The notes under the pieces: generated by a model
Databases searched by the model: none
What the model was told of the DNA's origin: nothing
The model's input: only the letters and a program-made list of their open reading frames with translations
In this document: positions 17,093 through 25,083 of the stretch, piece by piece
How the letters are laid out: each line of letters opens with the position of its first letter
Numbering within the stretch: the stretch's first letter is position 1
DNA from: Thiotrichales bacterium
Lineage (GTDB): Bacteria; Pseudomonadota; Gammaproteobacteria; Francisellales; CACEW01
Length of the DNA: 38,270 nucleotides
Reading direction: 5' to 3'
NCBI GenBank assembly: GCA_947478525.1
Contig: CANJVU010000024.1
Coordinates: 1-38,270, forward strand
Position numbers and translations under genes: made by a program

Positions 17093-20000
17093 CCTGTACC
17101 TTCAGGTGAACCAGCTTCCTCGACACGATCATATTCGGCGAGCAGATCTGCTCGTGAAGCATCAAACAAACCACCAACCCCCACAGATAGCACTGGAACA
17201 GCAACACTCATTACAGCAATGGAAGTGGTCACGGAAGCAGACGTATCAACAACAGCTTCAACAGCTACACTTTCACTGCCTGCAGCAGATGGGCTAACAG
17301 TAATTGACGGTAACGCAAACTTTGGCTTTTCTCTGGCAGCAACCGTATGTAGCGGCAACAAATCTTCATAACCAGCCGATGCTTCCGACGGTTCCTGCTT
17401 TTCACTACTCAGGGTTACCAACGCTTTGCCAATTTCACCACCAAAAGTTCTGCTCACCAAAGCCAATAACGCTTTATATTCTTTAAGTTTATCTCCCCCC
17501 ACACCTTCAACAGCAAGAACAAATTGCCGAGTGGTTAATAACTGAGTCAATATGGCTGACAAAAGCGCTTGATCAGATTTGCTCTGAATCCGTGCTTTTA
17601 TCTCATTAAGAAGCATCGACTTACTTGCACCATGGAATGTTGACTCATCATGCACCGCAGTCTTTGCCGATTGTATCCCAATTTTTTCAACCTCGACACA
17701 TAACTGCCTAATAACCATACCTATTGTTTTCACACAAGTCTTAGGGTGCTGAACAGGCTTGGTTCTTATTTGAACTTGAAACCTATTAAGCATGGAAAGT
17801 GTTTGACCCCCTGTTCCTACCAAAGTAGCTACGCGTTGATAGCCTGAAGCAGTGTCACTTGCAGAATGAGCTGAAGCAGCAGCAGGGTAAGCAACTCCAA
17901 TCAAAGCGCCAACCACCTCTGCTACTGGCCCTTCAAATTTCACAGCCGCTGATGATGCAGCAGCTTCACTCGCACTAACGTCACAGCCGACATAAGCAGT
18001 CGGATTTGATATATTGAATCCGGCTGTTACCAATCGATCTGCTACGGATGGAGGTAACTGAACATTGATCAATGCTACGCTTTCAATAAAAAGCGCCTTA
18101 CCCCTCAACGCTACTTCAATGGCATCAACATCTTCACCAGTAAGTATTGCACCATAGCCATTAATCACAATATTCTGCAGCTTTACTTGAAGATCCGGAT
18201 GCACCCCAAGTTCTTCCTGTGCCAGCCCAACAATACTGTTAAAAAGTTCCCAACTAATGGATTGACTCTGATTATCCTGCATAGCTTTTTCAATAATAAC
18301 ACGAACGGGAATTGCAGCGGCAACCTTAGGTTGTATCTTAGAACTAACTGTACCTGTATCAGATCTCATCGAAGTGCTAGGACTAGCCACAGACACAGCA
18401 GATGCGTCAGCCAAGGTTTCTAGTAACGGCGAGAAAACCATCAAATCTGGATTTTCCTCTGAACACTCAGTTTTTACGTCACATGAAAACTGCCCATTGT
18501 GGGACCACAGCGTGGCATGCTGAATGGTAACACCCGCCCTAACCAACATCTCCAAGCCATGTGGACTGAGCTTCCCCTCTACTACAGCAATCGAAGGACT
18601 TACACCACCTTTTCCCGCTAAATGACAATCGACTCCATCTGGTGATGAATAGCGCACATCAAAATGATCCACAAATGGGGTTAATGCTTCCAGTATTGGG
18701 TGTGCAATCTCTCCCGTCACACACAATCCAACCTCTGTGGTCTTTAATTGACAAGAATCGTAAATTACCTCAAAGTCGAATTTAACTGTGCAACCATCGC
18801 GCACTGCGCACAACTCTCCCAACCCTTGTTGATTCAGTGTTCCTTCAATCTTCAGGGCACCATCCTCTTGGGTGGTTAAAGTGCAGGCTCCTTCAGCAAA
18901 GGTGTAGGTTATGCCACTGAACTGTGTAACACCAAGCGTCAGTAATTGTTGTAAGCCCTGTTGATTCAACGCACCTTTGGTAACGGCCAAAATCCCTTCA
19001 CTATCGCAGTTCAATACACAAGTTTTGAGCGGTTCACCTGCCTCGTAATAGAGTATAAACTCAGTGGTACCAGCCGCCAATAATCCATGCAAGGTTCGAT
19101 AATCAATGGTGACAGCTTTGATAAAACGCCAGTCTGGCGCATGGGTCATATCAACAGAAATTGGGCGCCCACTTGCAGCAACACTTTCTGGCATACCCTG
19201 TAGTGACATTAACCGGGCACGTTCAAATCTACCACCCGTGATACTTTTCCAGGCAACCATTGATCCGCTTAAATCAGCTCCTCGGCAATACAAACCAGCC
19301 ACCACAGCATCTTTAAAATTAGCCCCAGGCATTTTTGCTTTTTCTAATGTACAACCAATAACCGTCAAACTCGAACAATTAATTCCATGGGCATTGGCTT
19401 CGGTAAAATTAACGCCTACCAATTGACCATCCTTTAGCGTGGTAAAATCAACACGATTGACAGTGGCTTTTGTCCAACTTGAATGATCCAGAATACTCCC
19501 TGAAACATTCATCGCTTCAGGTGCTGTTGCACCATCAAAACGAGCCCGGGCCAAAGTTAATTGGCTCATCTTCGCAGGTAGTTTGGTATTTCTCACATTC
19601 GCATCTGCCAATGAGGTGCCATCTGCAAAAGTGACAGTGGAAAGATCACAGTTTGGAAATTTGGCACGGTCAAATTTACCCTGCAAGGTCACTGCACCCT
19701 CAAACTTCACAGCAGTGAAATCAGCACCAGTGAAGTTACCTTCTAATACAACGCCATCTTTGAAAATGGCACCGCGGAAACTGATACCAGGATACTTACC
19801 CATTATCTTAACATTGGTTAACTGAGTACCCGTAAAAATAACCTCAGAAATGGGGTTGCCGTCTAATACCAAATCTTGCAAAGTTGCATTAGTCAAATCG
19901 GTGCCAACCAAAATCGCTTTTGTATCACCACTTTCGTTTTGAAATTGAGTACCGACAAAAATTGCGCCTCGGCAATTGACTCGAGTCAAATTTCCAGCAA

Positions 20001-21081
20001 TTTTACTACCAGTAAAATCAGTGCGTTCTAATACAGTTGCTGAACTGAACACAACCAAACTCATGTCCAAGTTAAGGAATTTAGCATCAGTGGCATCAAC
20101 GCCTTCGAAATGCGTTTCTTCTGGGAAGATTGAGGTTGCAATATGGGTACCGACCATTATTGCACACGCCCAGTTGCCGCTGATGGCAGAATCTACAATG
20201 CTGACACCTCTGAGCACCGCTCCTCTAGCAGCCGCAACACCAAGCAATTTACTCCTTGTAATTCTTGCGCCGCCCAGTTCAATGCCGTTAAGTGTTGCGC
20301 AACTAAAATCGCTATCAACTATCTCTGACTGAGGCAGCTGTACCTCAGTCAAATCCGCTTCAATCAATGCCGTGCCACCGATCAATGCATTGTGTAAAAT
20401 GGCGTGCTGAAATTGTCCTTGATAGAAATCACTCACAATCAAACTAGCTTTTGCCGCGGAAAAACCTTGCGCATCAACTCCTGGCGCAATGACTCCGCCA
20501 AAATATGCTTTGCGTTCTGCCACTTGTAGGCCAGCTATGAAAAGCCCAGGTAAAAACGACCGCCGTAATACAAAAACGCTTTTCTCTTGGTCAGCAACAA
20601 ATATCGCATTTGCACCCGATAAATTTTCATAAGCAATTGGCTTAATATCCTGACCAATGCTCACTGCACAACCCACAACACTAAAATGGCGAACTAAAAA
20701 CTCAGAAGATCGCCCTTCATCTAACGCCTTAAGGTAGGTTATTATTTCTGGAGCAACCAATGGTGACAGAACAGAAACCATAGCTGACATTTCGACACCA
20801 ACAGTTTCTAATTCAGCAGCTTTTTCAACTAAGTCTATATCTGAAGGACGACGAAAACTGGATACCCCCGCAACCGCTTTAGTACCAATAACGTCAAGTG
20901 ATTTTGCTGCTTCCGATACCTGAGCCCTTTTTAATTCATGCCCCAGTAATTCCGCCAAAGAAACGGCGTGTATCGGATTGATATGGCTTAATGGCACACC
21001 ATTCAGAACACCATCGGGAAGAGATTGTAATCCGGTTATTTTTGCTTCTACTGTTATATTTACTTGCGACGCAAATGACAT
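17089..21081 (-). CDS. Giant pentapeptide-repeat protein with a second tandem-repeat array
   Basis: The 1330-residue protein has no signal peptide or membrane helix. Residues 1-200 are a unique N-terminal domain. Residues about 205-625 are irregular pentapeptide repeats (A/D-L/F patterns such as EADLTEV, TDFTGSK, GADFTAVKF, GADLSGS), expected to form a right-handed beta-helix. Residues 659-893 hold five diverged units of 43-46 residues with the pattern LNQQGLxxLLxxGVT...C.L...DG.L.V.G. Residues 900-1330 are Ser/Ala/Val-rich with predicted helices, and the last 15 residues contain an acidic cluster (EYDRVEE). The ATG has GGGGGAG upstream. It follows rsmD by 109 bases in the same direction but probably has its own promoter. 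A secreted effector is possible (size, eukaryote-style repeats, acidic tail); this is inference. Confidence 0.9.
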   Translation of the reverse strand: MSFASQVNITVEAKITGLQSLPDGVLNGVPLSHINPIHAVSLAELLGHELKRAQVSEAAKSLDVIGTKAVAGVSSFRRPSDIDLVEKAAELETVGVEMSAMVSVLSPLVAPEIITYLKALDEGRSSEFLVRHFSVVGCAVSIGQDIKPIAYENLSGANAIFVADQEKSVFVLRRSFLPGLFIAGLQVAERKAYFGGVIAPGVDAQGFSAAKASLIVSDFYQGQFQHAILHNALIGGTALIEADLTEVQLPQSEIVDSDFSCATLNGIELGGARITRSKLLGVAAARGAVLRGVSIVDSAISGNWACAIMVGTHIATSIFPEETHFEGVDATDAKFLNLDMSLVVFSSATVLERTDFTGSKIAGNLTRVNCRGAIFVGTQFQNESGDTKAILVGTDLTNATLQDLVLDGNPISEVIFTGTQLTNVKIMGKYPGISFRGAIFKDGVVLEGNFTGADFTAVKFEGAVTLQGKFDRAKFPNCDLSTVTFADGTSLADANVRNTKLPAKMSQLTLARARFDGATAPEAMNVSGSILDHSSWTKATVNRVDFTTLKDGQLVGVNFTEANAHGINCSSLTVIGCTLEKAKMPGANFKDAVVAGLYCRGADLSGSMVAWKSITGGRFERARLMSLQGMPESVAASGRPISVDMTHAPDWRFIKAVTIDYRTLHGLLAAGTTEFILYYEAGEPLKTCVLNCDSEGILAVTKGALNQQGLQQLLTLGVTQFSGITYTFAEGACTLTTQEDGALKIEGTLNQQGLGELCAVRDGCTVKFDFEVIYDSCQLKTTEVGLCVTGEIAHPILEALTPFVDHFDVRYSSPDGVDCHLAGKGGVSPSIAVVEGKLSPHGLEMLVRAGVTIQHATLWSHNGQFSCDVKTECSEENPDLMVFSPLLETLADASAVSVASPSTSMRSDTGTVSSKIQPKVAAAIPVRVIIEKAMQDNQSQSISWELFNSIVGLAQEELGVHPDLQVKLQNIVINGYGAILTGEDVDAIEVALRGKALFIESVALINVQLPPSVADRLVTAGFNISNPTAYVGCDVSASEAAASSAAVKFEGPVAEVVGALIGVAYPAAASAHSASDTASGYQRVATLVGTGGQTLSMLNRFQVQIRTKPVQHPKTCVKTIGMVIRQLCVEVEKIGIQSAKTAVHDESTFHGASKSMLLNEIKARIQSKSDQALLSAILTQLLTTRQFVLAVEGVGGDKLKEYKALLALVSRTFGGEIGKALVTLSSEKQEPSEASAGYEDLLPLHTVAAREKPKFALPSITVSPSAAGSESVAVEAVVDTSASVTTSIAVMSVAVPVLSVGVGGLFDASRADLLAEYDRVEEAGSPEGTG

Positions 21082-21142
21082 CCCTAATTCTCCCCCAGTG
21101 ATCTTATTATTATTTTATATGACATCAATCAATTCGGGAGTG

Positions 21143-21172
21143 AGTGTAACACATGCGTTTTTTTAAAAGCAA
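21143..21172 (-). promoter_or_regulatory. Candidate promoter of the pentapeptide-repeat gene
   Basis: On the minus strand TTGCTT (21172-21167) and TACACT (21148-21143) are 18 bases apart. An A+T-rich stretch nearer the gene, starting with TTGATT, is an alternative. The 109-base gap after rsmD supports independent transcription. Confidence 0.4.
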
Positions 21173-21190
21173 CGCTAACTTCGAGGGTAA

Positions 21191-21772
21191 TTAGTCGGTG
21201 AACAATATCATGGCCAGAGGTTTCAACAATGCGCACTCCACCGCGCCCATTTTTTTATGCTTAACGACTTCCCAACACATTTTAATCTCAGCAACATCTG
21301 TCCCCACCGCATACTCCACATACACCAAACTCTTGGCATGCAGCCAACGATGTTCCTGTAGTAATTTTAAGGTAGGCATTAACAGCCCTTCTTGAAACGG
21401 GGGATCTAAAAATACGACATCAAATGCTGCAGAGGCGTTTTGTTTTAGCCACAATAATGCAGAGGCGTTGACCACGGTGATGCCTGCATCAACACCAAAT
21501 GCACCAAGGGTTTGCTTTAAGGCCTGTACCACTTTGGGCTGTTGCTCTACTAACACAACTGCTTTGGCGCCGCGCGAGCAGGCTTCAAACCCCAATGAGC
21601 CACTCCCTGCGAACAGATCCAAACAGCGACTGTCGGCGATATTATGCATCAACCAATTAAACAGCGTTTCCTTGACGCGATCAGGGGTTGGACGCAATCC
21701 AGCAACTTCAGGAAAGCCAATTTTTTTGCCACGCCATTTGCCACCAATAATGCGTACCGTTTGATTGCTCAT
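21191..21772 (-). CDS. rsmD: 16S rRNA m2G966 methyltransferase
   Basis: RsmD methylates G966 of 16S rRNA with SAM. The sequence carries RIIGGKWRGKKI at the N-terminus, RPTPDRVKETLFNWL, the SAM loop DLFAGSGSLGFEA and the catalytic VFLDPPF. The ATG at 21772 (AAGG about 9 bases upstream) gives 193 residues, the family norm. A frame extension to 21841 would run towards the 6S promoter and is not supported. Confidence 0.95.
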   Translation of the reverse strand: MSNQTVRIIGGKWRGKKIGFPEVAGLRPTPDRVKETLFNWLMHNIADSRCLDLFAGSGSLGFEACSRGAKAVVLVEQQPKVVQALKQTLGAFGVDAGITVVNASALLWLKQNASAAFDVVFLDPPFQEGLLMPTLKLLQEHRWLHAKSLVYVEYAVGTDVAEIKMCWEVVKHKKMGAVECALLKPLAMILFTD

Positions 21773-21827
21773 CGTGTGATACCTTAACCATAATGACGCC
21801 ATCCTAGCATGATTTACCAAAAAAAAC

Positions 21828-21855
21828 TTGCGCCACTGCAAAATCGGGCTATCAT
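21828..21855 (+). promoter_or_regulatory. Promoter of 6S RNA
   Basis: TTGCGC (21828-21833) and TATCAT (21850-21855) have a 16-base spacer, with a start at about 21862-21864, exactly where the predicted 6S closing stem begins. Confidence 0.6.
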
Positions 21856-21863
21856 TAAGGTAA

Positions 21864-22048
21864 GGTGCTTCCTGGAATGTTTGCCAGTCTTACGAAATTC
21901 TGAGCTAACAGTAAAAGAAATTAGGGAGTTATGAATGTTTCATTGGCGTGCATGCCTGACTTGATTAGGAAGCCCAATATGAGACTCTGGCGCCCACTTG
22001 AACTTCACGGTTCAGGTTCACGAGGACAGCGGCAGTATGGTTAGCACC
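21864..22048 (+). ncRNA. ssrS: 6S RNA (regulator of sigma-70 RNA polymerase)
   Basis: The 185-base segment matches the gammaproteobacterial 6S layout and length. The 5' end GGTGCT pairs with AGCACC at the 3' end. CTGGAATGTTTGCCAGTC near the 5' side and TTGAACTTCACGGTTCAGG followed by gacagcggca near the 3' side are the conserved features seen in E. coli 6S. The gene sits just upstream of the 5-formyl-THF cyclo-ligase gene, the classical ssrS-ygfA arrangement. 6S RNA mimics an open promoter and titrates RNA polymerase in stationary phase. Ends are inferred from pairing and may be off by a few bases. Confidence 0.88.
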
Positions 22049-22606
22049 CCTTCTTTAATTAGACAGCAGATGATCCAGCAACGGCTGGCATTGCCTGCTG
22101 AGCAGCAAGTACAAGCTGCGCAACGTCTTTCTCGTTTCGCATTAGATAACCCCAAGATTCAGGCTGCACAACATGTTGGCGTTTATTTAGCACAAAAAAA
22201 TGAGATCGATTTACAGCCACTCATCGAATCATTGTGGCAACAGCACAAATCGCTATATTTACCAGTCTTGCACCCCATCAAACCCAGCCACTTGTGGTTT
22301 GCGCACTATTCTATTAATACAAAACTAGTATTGAATCGTTATCGTATTTTAGAGCCCAAAATCAGCGCCCAGGATGTGATCGCGCCCTGGGAATTAGACG
22401 TTGTTTTAACGCCCTTGACTGCCTTTGATCACACAGGCAATCGTATCGGCATGGGCGCTGGTTATTATGACCGTAGCTTTGAGTTTACTAGACAGTGTAA
22501 TAAACCAGAACTGATTGGTTGCGCCTATCATTGGCAGCAAGTGCCAGTGCTTCAACCACAACCCTGGGATGTTCCGTTAAATGCAGTGGTGACGGATCAA
22601 AGATAG
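22037..22606 (+). CDS. ygfA: 5-formyltetrahydrofolate cyclo-ligase
   Basis: The enzyme converts 5-formyl-THF to 5,10-methenyl-THF using ATP, returning stored folate to the active pool. Motifs are YLPVLHPI, LTPLTAFDHTGNRIGMGAGYYDR and the C-terminal WDVPLNAVVT. Two starts are possible. ATG 22037 follows GAGGA but lies inside the predicted 3' end of 6S RNA (189 residues). ATG 22070 aligns with the usual N-terminus (MIQQRLAL, 178 residues) but has no ribosome binding site. A still longer frame from 21998 would translate conserved 6S sequence and is rejected. The gene is probably read through from the 6S promoter. Confidence 0.92.
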   Translation: MVSTPSLIRQQMIQQRLALPAEQQVQAAQRLSRFALDNPKIQAAQHVGVYLAQKNEIDLQPLIESLWQQHKSLYLPVLHPIKPSHLWFAHYSINTKLVLNRYRILEPKISAQDVIAPWELDVVLTPLTAFDHTGNRIGMGAGYYDRSFEFTRQCNKPELIGCAYHWQQVPVLQPQPWDVPLNAVVTDQR

Positions 22607-22642
22607 CGTTATACTGTTACCCTCAGAAAATGGAAAAAACCT

Positions 22643-23065
22643 ATGTTCAGCAGCACGTTACTTGTCATCGCTTTGTTATTACTGATCATCTGGCTCTGGC
22701 AAAGCAGCATGCACGCCAAAGAAGTAGCCCTGGCTGCTTGTAAAACCCTGTGTGAACAACATCATCTGCAATTGCTCGACGATACCATTTCACTCAAAAA
22801 AATACGCTTAAGACGTGGCGACAGTGGTTCCGTCAAATTTTATCGCGTCTATGCCTTTGAATACAATACTGACGGGCACACCCGCCGCGTAGGCGAGTTG
22901 GGTGTGCTAGGCAAACGGGTGATTGATCAGCGCTTATTTTCACATACCACACTCACCACCGCACCAGAAGCCGCCAACGATGCGACGCCAAATACAGCAA
23001 AACCTTCTGCCACCATCATCGATTTCCGGCAGTATAAAGCTCAGAATGATGATAAGGCTCAATGA
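22643..23065 (+). CDS. DUF3301 family membrane-anchored protein
   Basis: The 140-residue protein begins with one membrane helix (4-19, ending WLW). The DUF3301 core follows: a helix with ACKTLCEQHHLQLLDDTI, then KKIRLRRGDSG and YAFEYNTDGHTRRVGELGVLGKRV. The Ala/Thr-rich C-terminus ends in IIDFRQYK. The family has no known function and is common in gammaproteobacteria. The gene begins 36 bases after ygfA. Its 3' end overlaps that of convergent comF by 7 bases. Confidence 0.82.
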   Translation: MFSSTLLVIALLLLIIWLWQSSMHAKEVALAACKTLCEQHHLQLLDDTISLKKIRLRRGDSGSVKFYRVYAFEYNTDGHTRRVGELGVLGKRVIDQRLFSHTTLTTAPEAANDATPNTAKPSATIIDFRQYKAQNDDKAQ

Positions 23066-23748
23066 GTCCGCGCTATGCACCAGACATCCACTTGCTTCAC
23101 TCCACTCACTTTTAATGCTTTTGCCGCTTCATTAACCGTAGCACCAGTAGTAACAACATCATCCAACAACGCCACATGAGTAAAAGTATGTGTCGCAACG
23201 TTGAACACATTACGCACGTTGGCCATCCTTTTTTGGGCATCCAAACTCGATTGTGCGACAATATTGCGCGACTTGCTCAGCAAATCAATGTCTAGCGGAA
23301 TATTTAATAAGGCTGATAAGGGTCGCGATAACTCAACACTTTGATTAAAGCCGCGCTTCCATAAGCGCTTGCGATGCAGGGGAATCGGGATAATCACTTG
23401 AGGTAGCGGGCAGTTTTGATACACCTGTGAGAGATATTCAGCCAACAGATACCCCAATAGATCTGCCAATAAAAGCTGACCATTGAATTTCAATCGTGTA
23501 ATCAATGGCGCACATTCCGATGTATAACGCAGCATCGGTACACAACGATCAAATGCAAATGATTTTTGCAGACAATGACCACACGCAGTGCCTACAGTCG
23601 TTAGTATCAGGCCACAGCGCTGGCACAAGTGATCAGGATTAAGATACGGTAGTGATTGCCAACAATAATCACACAATAACTGCCCGTTATCGCTTTTTTG
23701 GCGACACTGATAACACAACGGTGGAAAAAACCAATGATGTAATTTCAT
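23059..23748 (-). CDS. comF: ComF family phosphoribosyltransferase-like protein
   Basis: The 229-residue protein has an N-terminal zinc-binding region with four Cys pairs (CYQC, CDYC, CQRC, CGHC). A type I phosphoribosyltransferase domain follows with the PRPP loop ALLDDVVTTGAT. ComF helps take single-stranded DNA into the cytoplasm during natural transformation in competent species; in others its role is unclear. No other competence gene is in the window. It follows the PAT-like transporter by 36 bases in the same direction and lacks a clear Shine-Dalgarno. Confidence 0.9.
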   Translation of the reverse strand: MKLHHWFFPPLCYQCRQKSDNGQLLCDYCWQSLPYLNPDHLCQRCGLILTTVGTACGHCLQKSFAFDRCVPMLRYTSECAPLITRLKFNGQLLLADLLGYLLAEYLSQVYQNCPLPQVIIPIPLHRKRLWKRGFNQSVELSRPLSALLNIPLDIDLLSKSRNIVAQSSLDAQKRMANVRNVFNVATHTFTHVALLDDVVTTGATVNEAAKALKVSGVKQVDVWCIARTH

Positions 23749-23784
23749 GTGGCTATTTTAAATTCATTTTGAACTTAAATCAAT

Positions 23785-25083
23785 CTATTTCTCATCATAT
23801 TGATAAAACACGACAATCGCGATAATTGCCAATGATAACGCAACAATCCATACAAAAAAACCAGAATATCCCAATGCTTGTTGCATACTACCGCTGATGC
23901 TTCCAAACACTAGCATACCCAAGGCCATAACTGCAGTGCCTATCGCAAAGAATGACATCGGGTGTTTTCCACCCGAAACGCCACGCATCAAACACAGCAT
24001 ATAAACACTGGTCGCCAACCCAAAGGTAAATTGCCCAACCATCGCCACCAGCGCAATCCATTCCAAACTTGTGACATGCCACACCGCCAAGGGCACATAA
24101 CCGATGGTTCCTAATCCCATTAAAACGGTCATAATTACCAAACAACTTTTTGCCCCAAACCTGGCCAACAAAATACCCGCTATGGTAGAGCCCGCAATCA
24201 TCGCACCCAACCCAAGCCCCCCATCCAACCACCCCACCACATAAGGCTTCAAACCCAACCCACCATTAGCAACCGAATCCAACATAAACAAAGGCACCAT
24301 CTTCATTAATTGCGCTGCTGCTGCGTTATAAAAAAATAAAAATAACAGAAAAGTCATTAGGCGAGGCAGCTGAACAAAGGCTTTTAGCACTGTTTTAATA
24401 CTCACCAAAGCGTGCACTAACGTGCCCCAGGATAATGAGATAGGCGCCTCTTTTTCTGGGACCCACCACCAGTGATGCAACGCCAATAAAAAAGTAATGA
24501 CTGCAAACCCCGAAAATACGATCTGCCATGACAGTTGAATTGAATAAATACGACTTAACATTCCAAACAACATCACCATTGCGCCCATCACAAAAAAACG
24601 TGCCAATTGATAACTGATTGAGCGAACACCCACAAAATAAGCTTGTTCACGCAAGGGTAAATTAATCAAATAAGCGCCATCTGACACAACGTCATAAGTC
24701 GCTGAAAAAAAGGCAAGTAGAAGCAAACAAACAATATTCACCAGAACCAGCGAGGAACTGAAACTAAACACCACCGCACAAAATAACAGCGCCTTGATGA
24801 CTTGTGTACCAATCAAGAGCAACCGTTTAGTGGCGATAAATTCCAATGCTGGCGACCACAATGGTTTTAATATCCAGGGCACGTAAAGAATACTCGTCAA
24901 CAATGCCACACGCGCATTTGACCAGCCCATCGTTTTATACACAATCACCATCAAATTAACGACAATCGCGTAAGGCAACCCTTGTGCAAAATAAAGAGAA
25001 GGCACCCACAACCAGGGCGAAGAATGCCCACTCTGTTTTGCTGATACACTAGCCGTAGGCGTATTCGAAGTTACCTCCGGCAT
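23785..25083 (-). CDS. PAT/AmpG-like MFS transporter
   Basis: From the ATG at 25083 the protein has 432 residues and about twelve membrane helices. The opening WVPSLYFAQGLPYAIVVNLM and the following WILKPLWSP are typical of the AmpG / acetyl-CoA-transporter-like branch of the major facilitator superfamily, whose members move muropeptides or other bulky solutes. The substrate here is unknown. The frame is open to 25284, but that section is Arg-rich noise inside clpV. The chosen start overlaps the clpV 3' end by 35 bases, and GGAGG just after it belongs to clpV coding sequence. It is the middle gene of a clpV-transporter-comF set. Confidence 0.8.
   Translation of the reverse strand: MPEVTSNTPTASVSAKQSGHSSPWLWVPSLYFAQGLPYAIVVNLMVIVYKTMGWSNARVALLTSILYVPWILKPLWSPALEFIATKRLLLIGTQVIKALLFCAVVFSFSSSLVLVNIVCLLLLAFFSATYDVVSDGAYLINLPLREQAYFVGVRSISYQLARFFVMGAMVMLFGMLSRIYSIQLSWQIVFSGFAVITFLLALHHWWWVPEKEAPISLSWGTLVHALVSIKTVLKAFVQLPRLMTFLLFLFFYNAAAAQLMKMVPLFMLDSVANGGLGLKPYVVGWLDGGLGLGAMIAGSTIAGILLARFGAKSCLVIMTVLMGLGTIGYVPLAVWHVTSLEWIALVAMVGQFTFGLATSVYMLCLMRGVSGGKHPMSFFAIGTAVMALGMLVFGSISGSMQQALGYSGFFVWIVALSLAIIAIVVFYQYDEK

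Noticed and set aside
21998..22036. Upstream ATG of the cyclo-ligase frame
   Set aside because: It translates the conserved 3' arm of 6S RNA, and the residues do not match the family.
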